A stretch of 19,078 nt of DNA from NCBI RefSeq assembly GCF_050268245.1, contig NZ_JBNNGK010000030.1, positions 1 to 19,078 on the forward strand, in the 5' to 3' direction. The translations under genes were made by a program, and so were the position numbers. Below are positions 13,854 to 19,078 of the stretch, piece after piece (the first letter of the stretch is position 1; every line of letters begins with the position of its first letter). This DNA comes from JBNNGK01 sp050268245. GTDB taxonomy: Bacteria > Pseudomonadota > Gammaproteobacteria > Enterobacterales > Enterobacteriaceae. A model generated the notes under the pieces. That model saw only the letters and a list, made by a program, of their open reading frames with translations, did no database searches and was not told the origin of the DNA.

Positions 13854-15353
13854 ATGTCCGCACGCAAAGCCGTTATTGGTTATTATTTTATTCCAACTCA
13901 TCAAATTAATAATTATACCGAAAATGACACCTCGATTGTGCCATTCCCGGTATCGAATATCACAGCGGAAAAAGCCAAGCAGCTCACCCATATCAACTTT
14001 TCGTTCCTTGATATCAACAGCAATCTCGAATGTGCGTGGGATCCAGAGACTGACGATGTTAAAGCTCGCGACGTCGTCAATCGCCTACGGGCGCTAAAAG
14101 CGCATAATCCAGAGCTACGGATTATGTTTTCCATCGGCGGTTGGTACTACTCCAATGATCTTGGTGTTTCCCACGCTAACTACGTCAATGCCGTGAAAAC
14201 GCCAGAAGCACGCAGCAAATTTGCCCAATCTTGCCTACGCATCATGACGGATTATGGCTTTGATGGTGTGGACATCGACTGGGAATACCCGCAAGGCAGT
14301 GAAGTCGAGAACTTTATCGCCGCGTTGCAGGAAATCCGCATCCTGGTCGATCGCCAGACAGTAACTGATGGCCGTCAATCATTGCCGTATCAACTGACCA
14401 TTGCTGGTGCTGGCGGTGCGTTCTTCCTGTCACGCTATTACGGCAAACTGGCACAAATCGTCGCCCCACTCGATTACATTAATCTGATGACCTACGATCT
14501 GGCGGGTCCGTGGGAGCGCATCACCAACCACCAAGCCGCGCTGTTCGGTGACGAAGCGGGGCCAACCTTCTACAATGCGCTCCGTGAAGCTAATTTAGGA
14601 TGGAGTTGGGAGGAACTGACGCGTGCTTTCCCAAGCCCATTCAGCCTGACGGTAGATGCGGCGGTACAGCAACACTTGCTGCTCGGCGGTGTGCCAAGTG
14701 AAAAAATCGTGATGGGTGTGCCGTTTTATGGCCGCGCGTTCAAAGGCGTTGCCGCAGCGAACAACGGCCAATACAGTTCTCACACAACCCAGGGGGAAGA
14801 TCCGTATCCAAGCACCGACTACTGGCTGGTCGGTTGTGAAGAGTGCGTTCGCGATAAAGATCCACGCATCGCCTCTTATCGTCAATTGGAGCAAATGCTG
14901 CAGGGTAATTACGGCTATGAGCGTTTTTGGAATGATAAAACCAAAACGCCTTATTTGTATCACGCCGCAAATGGGCTGTTTGTGACCTATGACGATGCTG
15001 AAAGCTTCAAATACAAGGCAAAATACATCAAACAGAATAAACTCGGCGGTGTGATGTTCTGGCACCTTGGCCAAGACAACCGTAATGGTGATTTGCTGAC
15101 ATCGTTGGATCGTTACTTTAACGCTACCGACTATGACGACAGCCAGTTGGATATGGGCACCGGTATTCGCTACAGCGGTATTGGCCCGGGTAATCTGCCC
15201 GTGATGAGTGCCCCGGCTTACGTCGCCGGCACCGTATATAATCAAGGGGATCTTGTCTCGCACCAAGGCTACGTCTGGCAGGCCAAGTGGGGATACGTGA
15301 CCTCTATTCCAGGTTCAGATACCGCCTGGTTGCGCGTGGGCCGCGTAGCCTAA
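13854..15353 (+). CDS. chiB: Chitinase B, GH18 processive exochitinase
   Basis: ChiB degrades chitin from the non-reducing end, releasing chitobiose by substrate-assisted catalysis. The 499-residue protein equals the S. marcescens ChiB length. A GH18 barrel fills about residues 1-425, with GGW (W97) in the substrate cleft and the catalytic D-G-V-D-I-D-W-E motif with D140, D142 and E144. The CBM5/12 chitin-binding module lies at about 450-499 (VYNQGDLVSHQGYVWQAKWGY ... AWLRVG). No signal peptide is present, as known for ChiB, so release depends on ChiWXYZ next door. GGAG lies about 7 nt before the ATG. A strong terminator follows, making it monocistronic. Confidence 0.97.
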   Translation: MSARKAVIGYYFIPTHQINNYTENDTSIVPFPVSNITAEKAKQLTHINFSFLDINSNLECAWDPETDDVKARDVVNRLRALKAHNPELRIMFSIGGWYYSNDLGVSHANYVNAVKTPEARSKFAQSCLRIMTDYGFDGVDIDWEYPQGSEVENFIAALQEIRILVDRQTVTDGRQSLPYQLTIAGAGGAFFLSRYYGKLAQIVAPLDYINLMTYDLAGPWERITNHQAALFGDEAGPTFYNALREANLGWSWEELTRAFPSPFSLTVDAAVQQHLLLGGVPSEKIVMGVPFYGRAFKGVAAANNGQYSSHTTQGEDPYPSTDYWLVGCEECVRDKDPRIASYRQLEQMLQGNYGYERFWNDKTKTPYLYHAANGLFVTYDDAESFKYKAKYIKQNKLGGVMFWHLGQDNRNGDLLTSLDRYFNATDYDDSQLDMGTGIRYSGIGPGNLPVMSAPAYVAGTVYNQGDLVSHQGYVWQAKWGYVTSIPGSDTAWLRVGRVA

Positions 15354-15371
15354 TCAAGCCTCAATCATCAA

Positions 15372-15402
15372 AAAACCCCGCGGCCATCAGCTGCGGGGTT
15401 TT
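15372..15402 (+). terminator. Rho-independent terminator after chiB
   Basis: AAAACCCCGC pairs with GCGGGGTTTT around an 11-nt loop, 19 bp after the chiB stop. The run of A before and T after the GC core is the typical intrinsic-terminator form and can serve either strand, so it also suits convergent chiR. Confidence 0.88.
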
Positions 15403-15467
15403 ATTCATTTAAGCGTTTAATTTTCGCATCCCTTCGTTCCCATTCCCAAATAATTTATGACGGATAA

Positions 15468-16409
15468 TCAGTTATTACACCACGGATAACCGCCATCACG
15501 TACTAACTCACGCCCCATCAGACTAAAGACATCACTTTTACGCGTCAGCCGTTCATGCCACCAGTTGAATCCAACCCCCTTGCTGGCGGGGTGCCAGGCT
15601 AACCAGATCATCTCATCGCCCTTTTGCATCTCCACCGGCACCGCGACCAATTCACCATTTGCCAACTCTTTTTCAATCAGCATCGGTGGCAAGAATCCGT
15701 GACCGATGCCGCGCTTGAGCAGCGCCAGTTTACTTTCCACATCACACACCACCAGTTGTCGCTGTAAAGGCAAAACGCCGGTGTTGCGTTTAGGCAGTTC
15801 CTGGCTGCTGTCGGCAATGGTGACAACAATATCGCTAAGCCGCTGATTTTTGCTGACCGGTTTTTTCTGGGCGGCAAAAGGATGCGACGGTGAAACGCAC
15901 AAAACAAAATCCAGCTTGCCGAGCATCAGCGTTTTAGCCTGAACGCTGTCCGGGATCTGACCAATAGCGATGATCAGATCGGCACGATTGTTTTTCAGTG
16001 CATCCCAGGTGCCATTCAGTGCCTCGCGCTGAATCGATATGTTCGCGTTTGGGCTATGGCCAATATAGTCGCGAATATCTTGCGTCATCGTCTCCAGCGG
16101 AAAAAGTTTATCGACTACGATGCGTATATTATTATCGAGTTTTGGGATATTCTTGACGCGGCTTTCCAAGTCTTGTACCGCATTTAATATCCATCCTCCT
16201 TCTTTTAGCAAAAACTCCCCTTCGTCAGTCAGGGTAATAACCGGGCCGTTACGGTGAAAAAGTTTCACACTGAGTTTACTTTCAATATTTGAAACACGAT
16301 ATGATATCGCTGAGGGGGTTTTATGCAAAGCTTCGGCCGCCATTGAGAAAGAGCCGGTATTTTTAATGGTGCTTATTATCTTAATAGCATCCAGGGATAA
16401 TCTAGTCAT
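15468..16409 (-). CDS. chiR: ChiR, LysR-type activator of chitinase genes
   Basis: The 313-residue protein has the LysR N-terminal winged helix at about 5-65 (IISTIKNTGSFSMAAEALHKTPSAISYRVSNIE) with LFHRNGPVITLTDEGEFLL. An effector-binding domain follows from about 93 (NNIRIVVDKLFPLETM ... GHGFLPPMLIEKELANGELV). In S. marcescens 2170 ChiR is required for production of ChiA, ChiB, ChiC and Cbp21 and binds the chiR-cbp21 intergenic region. The gene lies between chiB and cbp21, convergent to one and divergent from the other, as in that strain. The ATG at 16409 has AAAGAGGA about 6 nt upstream; this sequence is the expected target of the sRNA ChiX, so translation is probably silenced without chitobiose. 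Confidence 0.93.
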   Translation of the reverse strand: MTRLSLDAIKIISTIKNTGSFSMAAEALHKTPSAISYRVSNIESKLSVKLFHRNGPVITLTDEGEFLLKEGGWILNAVQDLESRVKNIPKLDNNIRIVVDKLFPLETMTQDIRDYIGHSPNANISIQREALNGTWDALKNNRADLIIAIGQIPDSVQAKTLMLGKLDFVLCVSPSHPFAAQKKPVSKNQRLSDIVVTIADSSQELPKRNTGVLPLQRQLVVCDVESKLALLKRGIGHGFLPPMLIEKELANGELVAVPVEMQKGDEMIWLAWHPASKGVGFNWWHERLTRKSDVFSLMGRELVRDGGYPWCNN

Positions 16410-16411
16410 AC

Positions 16412-16423
16412 AAATTCCTCTTT
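16412..16423 (-). promoter_or_regulatory. Predicted ChiX sRNA pairing site over the chiR ribosome-binding site
   Basis: The chiR leader reads AAAGAGGAATTT immediately before GTATG. It is an exact 12-nt complement of AAAUUCCUCUUU, the target-pairing segment of the enterobacterial sRNA ChiX as I remember it. Pairing would cover the Shine-Dalgarno sequence. ChiX repression of chiR by 5'-UTR pairing has been reported in S. marcescens. The sRNA gene itself is not in this window. Confidence 0.72.
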
Positions 16424-16807
16424 AAAATAAAATAACAAAAGAAAAGTGACACTAAATTCCCTAAGGTGTTGGTGCGTAAAAATCGATCAAGTACCACAAA
16501 AAAATAAGACCACAGGCAATATACTCCAATGCCTGCGACGTCATTTGAAAGAGTATTCATCATCTCTTCAAACAAAATTCATCATGAGGCCGTGCATTTA
16601 GACATCAGCATTAAGACAAATTCAACTTACATTCGAAAGTAATCATCATAATTATTTTAGTTAATAGCCTATAAAACATTCCGCTATCAACACATTGGTA
16701 AATGGTAAAAATAAAACAAGCCGATAGTTATTTCATTCGTAACAAAGATCGCTATCGGTGAAAAATAAACTCAACTCACACATTATCATTGTTAAACCGG
16801 AGTCATT
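16424..16807. promoter_or_regulatory. chiR-cbp21 intergenic regulatory region
   Basis: About 384 AT-rich bp without a gene, containing the chiR promoter and the region bound by ChiR in S. marcescens. A 7-bp inverted repeat, CCGATAG (16721-16727) and CTATCGG (16752-16758), is separated by 24 bp; CGCTATC also recurs at 16682 and 16750. These are candidate ChiR half-sites or a leader stem-loop. CGGAG lies 7 nt before the cbp21 ATG. TATAAA at 16670 is a possible -10 without a good -35, fitting activation. Confidence 0.5.
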
Positions 16808-17401
16808 ATGAATACCACCTCCCGTACTTTACTGTCTCTTAGCCTGCTCAGCGCAGCGATGTTCGGTATTTCTCAGCAAGCCAACGCCCACGGTTATGTT
16901 GAATCCCCAGCAAGTCGTGCTTATCAGTGCAAGCTGCAACTCAATAAGCAATGTGGCAGTGTGCAATATGAGCCGCAAAGCATCGAAGGGTTAAAAGGTT
17001 TCCCACAGGCTGGGCCGCAAGATGGCCACATTGCCAGTGCGGATAACGCCCCTTTCTTTGAGTTAGACGCGCAAACGCCAACCCGTTGGAATAAGCTCAA
17101 CCTTAAAACCGGGCCAAACGCCTTTACCTGGACTCTGACCGCGCGTCACAGCACCACCAGCTGGCGTTATTTCATCACCAAACAGGGCTGGGATGCATCA
17201 CAGCCGCTGACCCGTGCCTCATTTGATCTGACACCTTTCTGCCAGTTCAACGATGGTGGTGCCCAGCCGGCAGCAAAAGTGACTCACCAGTGCAACATAC
17301 CTGCTGATCGCAGCGGTTCGCACGTCATTCTTGCTGTGTGGGATATAGCAGATACCGATAACGCCTTCTATCAAGCGATTGACGTTAATCTGAGTAAGTA
17401 A
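16808..17401 (+). CDS. cbp: CBP21-type AA10 lytic polysaccharide monooxygenase
   Basis: This copper enzyme cleaves crystalline chitin chains oxidatively at C1, opening the surface for chitinases. The 197-residue precursor has a signal peptide (residues 1-27, ending Q-Q-A-N-A) that leaves His28 as the mature N-terminus. The copper histidine brace is His28 and His114 (T-A-R-H-S-T), and axial Phe187 (D-N-A-F-Y) is present, at the numbering of S. marcescens CBP21. Y54 and E55 of the chitin-binding face are also conserved. It is a single-domain enzyme without a separate binding module. It is divergent from chiR, whose product activates it in S. marcescens. Two hairpins follow the gene. Confidence 0.97.
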   Translation: MNTTSRTLLSLSLLSAAMFGISQQANAHGYVESPASRAYQCKLQLNKQCGSVQYEPQSIEGLKGFPQAGPQDGHIASADNAPFFELDAQTPTRWNKLNLKTGPNAFTWTLTARHSTTSWRYFITKQGWDASQPLTRASFDLTPFCQFNDGGAQPAAKVTHQCNIPADRSGSHVILAVWDIADTDNAFYQAIDVNLSK

Positions 17402-17410
17402 ACCAAGAGG

Positions 17411-17441
17411 GAAGCCGGGTTCGGCTTCAGGCGGAACCCGG
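17411..17441 (+). terminator. Two mutually exclusive hairpins after cbp
   Basis: GAAGCC (17411-17416) can pair with GGCTTC (17423-17428). Alternatively CCGGGTTC (17415-17422) pairs with GAACCCGG (17434-17441) in a perfect 8-bp stem. The two cannot form together. They begin 10 bp after the cbp stop and probably mark its 3' end, though no U tract follows. Confidence 0.45.
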
Positions 17442-17468
17442 TAGCCGCTCTGCTAAAATAGGAACTGA

Positions 17469-17488
17469 GGGCGAGGCATGCCTCGCCC
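17469..17488. repeat. Perfect 20-bp palindrome before the tandem repeat
   Basis: GGGCGAGGCA is followed directly by its reverse complement TGCCTCGCCC. Together with the following CCTACC it resembles small dispersed palindromic repeats found in many bacterial genomes. It sits 5 bp before the heptanucleotide array and may be part of the same element. Confidence 0.55.
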
Positions 17489-17493
17489 CTACC

Positions 17494-17661
17494 AATGGCA
17501 AATGGCAAATGGCAAATGGCAAATGGCAAATGGCAAATGGCAAATGGCAAATGGCAAATGGCAAATGGCAAGTGGCAAGTGGCAAGTGGCAAGTGGCAAG
17601 TGGCAAGTGGCAAGTGGCAAGTGGCAAGTGGCAAGTGGCAAGTGGCAAGTGGCAAGTGGCA
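17494..17661. repeat. Heptanucleotide tandem array: 11 x AATGGCA then 13 x AGTGGCA
   Basis: The array is 168 bp of uninterrupted 7-bp units, counted directly. The first eleven units are all AATGGCA (17494-17570) and the next thirteen are all AGTGGCA (17571-17661). It lies between cbp and talA, outside any gene. The open frames across it on both strands are artefacts of a repeat whose unit is not a multiple of three. Confidence 0.97.
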
Positions 17662-17993
17662 GGGTGAAGTTGATACAATACAGATAACAATGCAATCGAG
17701 TTCGATCAGCCAACCTCTTAACACGTAAAACAGACCTCCGGGGCGCAAATCCCCCCTTACTTGACGTTAGCTCGGGATTCATTGCTCTTATCCATCACAA
17801 CAATCAGAAAAAGCGTATTTTCTTTCCCTGCTGCATGATGCAGTGTGTTCCCCCTATGATGAAAAAAATTCTTATTTCGTCTTTGTAAAATCAAACCGTA
17901 GCGCGCAGAACGCGCGCGGGCTTTGATGTATGAAGGGGTTAGCCAACACCGCGACGGTTTAAAGGTGAAGGCTAAAAAACAAGGAGCTTTAAA
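17662..17993. other. Intergenic region upstream of talA
   Basis: About 330 bp without a supportable gene. It contains a small GGGG/CCCC hairpin near 17738-17755 and should hold the talA promoter. No textbook -35/-10 pair stands out. GCGCGC-rich sequence occurs at 17901-17919. ACAAGGAGC precedes the talA start. Confidence 0.45.
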
Positions 17994-18944
17994 ATGAATC
18001 AACTTAACGCACTCAAACAGCTGACCACCGTGGTTGCCGACAGCGGCGACATCGAGTCTATTCGTCAGTTCGAACCGGAAGACGCCACGACCAACCCTTC
18101 ACTGATTTTGAAAGCCGCGGCATTACCGCAGTATCAGCCACTGATCACCGAAGCATTAGAATACGCTCGCCAACAAGGTGGCAGCAAAGAAACGCAGTTG
18201 ATCAACGCCTGCGATAAACTCGCCGTCAATATCGGCGTTGAAATCCTGAAAAGCGTGCCGGGCCGTATTTCGACAGAAGTCGACGCTCGCCTGTCGTTCG
18301 ATCGTGGTATGTGTGTGGCTAAAGCACGTAAGTTGATCGCACTTTATCAGGAACAAGGGATTAATAAATCGCGCATCCTGATCAAGCTGGCTGCCACGTG
18401 GGAAGGGATCAAAGCGGCAGAAGAGCTGGAAAAAGAAGGTATCAACACCAATCTGACGCTGCTGTTCTCCTTTGCTCAGGCGCGTGCCTGCGCCGAAGCC
18501 GGTGTCTACCTGATCTCGCCGTTTGTTGGGCGTATTTACGATTGGTATCAGGCCAAGCAGCCCGCCGCCGAGTACGATGCCGAGCAGGATCCGGGGGTCA
18601 AATCGGTGCGTTCCATTTATGAATATTATAAACAGCACCGTTACCAGACCGTGATCATGGGTGCCAGCTTCCGCCGCGTAGAACAAATTTTGGCGCTGGC
18701 CGGGTGCGATCGCCTGACCATCTCACCCAATCTGCTGGAACAACTGAAGCAGAGCGAGCAGCCGGTTGAGCGTAAACTCGCCCCATCAACGGAAGGTTTC
18801 CATCAGCCGGCTCCGCTAGCCGAAGCGGAATTCCGCTGGCTGCATAATCAGGACGCAATGGCGGTAGACAAACTGGCCGAAGGCATTCGTCTGTTTGCCG
18901 TTGACCAACAAAAGCTGGAAGACATGCTGGCCGCTGAACTTTAA
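17994..18944 (+). CDS. talA: Transaldolase A
   Basis: Transaldolase moves a dihydroxyacetone unit between sedoheptulose 7-phosphate and glyceraldehyde 3-phosphate in the non-oxidative pentose phosphate pathway. The 316-residue length is that of E. coli TalA. The N-terminal VVADSGD and the D-A-T-T-N-P-S motif are present, E-V-D-A-R-L-S holds the catalytic glutamate, and the Schiff-base lysine K131 lies in I-L-I-K-L-A-A-T-W-E-G. F-V-G-R-I-Y-D-W-Y and M-G-A-S-F-R follow later. AAGGAGC lies 9 nt before ATG 17994. The TalA rather than TalB assignment rests on length and on tktB directly downstream (18 bp). Confidence 0.95.
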   Translation: MNQLNALKQLTTVVADSGDIESIRQFEPEDATTNPSLILKAAALPQYQPLITEALEYARQQGGSKETQLINACDKLAVNIGVEILKSVPGRISTEVDARLSFDRGMCVAKARKLIALYQEQGINKSRILIKLAATWEGIKAAEELEKEGINTNLTLLFSFAQARACAEAGVYLISPFVGRIYDWYQAKQPAAEYDAEQDPGVKSVRSIYEYYKQHRYQTVIMGASFRRVEQILALAGCDRLTISPNLLEQLKQSEQPVERKLAPSTEGFHQPAPLAEAEFRWLHNQDAMAVDKLAEGIRLFAVDQQKLEDMLAAEL

Positions 18945-18962
18945 TTTTAGGAGCACTTTGTT

Positions 18963-19078
18963 ATGCCTTCGCGTAAAGAATTAGCCAACGCTATCCGCGC
19001 ACTCAGCATGGACGCCGTACAAAAAGCCAAATCCGGCCACCCGGGTGCACCGATGGGTATGGCCGATATCGCCGAAGT
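18963..19078 (+). CDS. tktB: Transketolase, N-terminal 38 codons (runs off the window)
   Basis: The frame opens MPSRKELANAIRALSMDA and continues V-Q-K-A-K-S-G-H-P-G-A-P-M-G-M-A-D-I-A-E, the transketolase N-terminus; the SGHPGAPMGMAD stretch belongs to the thiamine-diphosphate site. TAGGAGC lies 9 nt upstream of the ATG. Transketolase moves two-carbon units in the pentose phosphate pathway, alongside talA with which it forms an operon. The tktB symbol is chosen from the talA-tktB synteny of E. coli; the fragment alone cannot separate it from tktA. Confidence 0.9.
   Translation, partial: MPSRKELANAIRALSMDAVQKAKSGHPGAPMGMADIAE

Noticed and set aside
14595..15266. 223-codon minus-strand open frame inside chiB
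   Set aside because: It is antisense to a well-conserved chitinase, has no ribosome-binding site and no recognisable family; codon bias of chiB keeps it open.
17494..17661. CRISPR array
   Set aside because: The units are 7 bp and directly abutting, with no spacers and no cas genes in the window.
17371..17782. Several overlapping open frames of LPLATCH or KWQMANG type repeats on both strands
   Set aside because: They arise from the heptanucleotide array, whose unit is open in every frame. No ribosome-binding site or conserved protein is associated.

Overview
The window is chromosomal DNA from an enterobacterium, most likely a Serratia species. Two things point there. The cluster holin / M15 endopeptidase / spanin pair / chitinase B / LysR regulator / AA10 chitin-active monooxygenase is the arrangement known from Serratia marcescens. 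The housekeeping backbone (ypeA, hemF, maeB, talA, tktB) keeps the order of this neighbourhood in E. coli. From memory the chitinase is close to but not the same as S. marcescens ChiB, so another Serratia species is likelier; I cannot name it.

Left part (1-2420): an AT-rich, degraded accessory region read on the minus strand. It begins with the end of an IS3-family element that cut a small gene (copy 1, 93-413). A structured GC-rich block and a remnant of a type VI secretion hcp gene (925-1053) follow. Then comes a 62-residue two-helix membrane protein and a paralogue of the cut gene (copy 2, 1287-1978), itself broken by a one-base frameshift in an A tract. I read this as a decaying array of type VI effector/immunity-like cassettes. 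That function is inference; the paralogy, the IS cut, the frameshift and the hcp-like start are visible in the sequence.

Middle part (2420-10740): backbone metabolism. It holds ygiW behind a PmrA/QseB-like box, ypeA, and a ~333-bp inverted-repeat element where E. coli has yfeZ and amiA. Then follow hemF-yaiI, a chaN-family iron lipoprotein behind a Fur-like box, the S-methylmethionine pair mmuP-mmuM behind a tandem Met-box-like sequence, and maeB.

Right part (10740-19078): maeB and talA, neighbours in E. coli, are separated by about 7.3 kb. This insert carries an intact orphan hcp with a small membrane-protein gene just upstream, then the chitin module: chiWXYZ (type 10 secretion: holin, endopeptidase, inner and outer spanins), divergent chiB, chiR and cbp21. 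The chiR ribosome-binding region matches the pairing sequence of the sRNA ChiX. Downstream of cbp21 are two hairpin-forming segments and a 24-unit heptanucleotide tandem repeat, then talA and the start of tktB. Together the module degrades crystalline chitin: Cbp21 oxidises it, ChiB releases chitobiose, ChiR controls expression, and ChiWXYZ gets the enzymes out of the cell.
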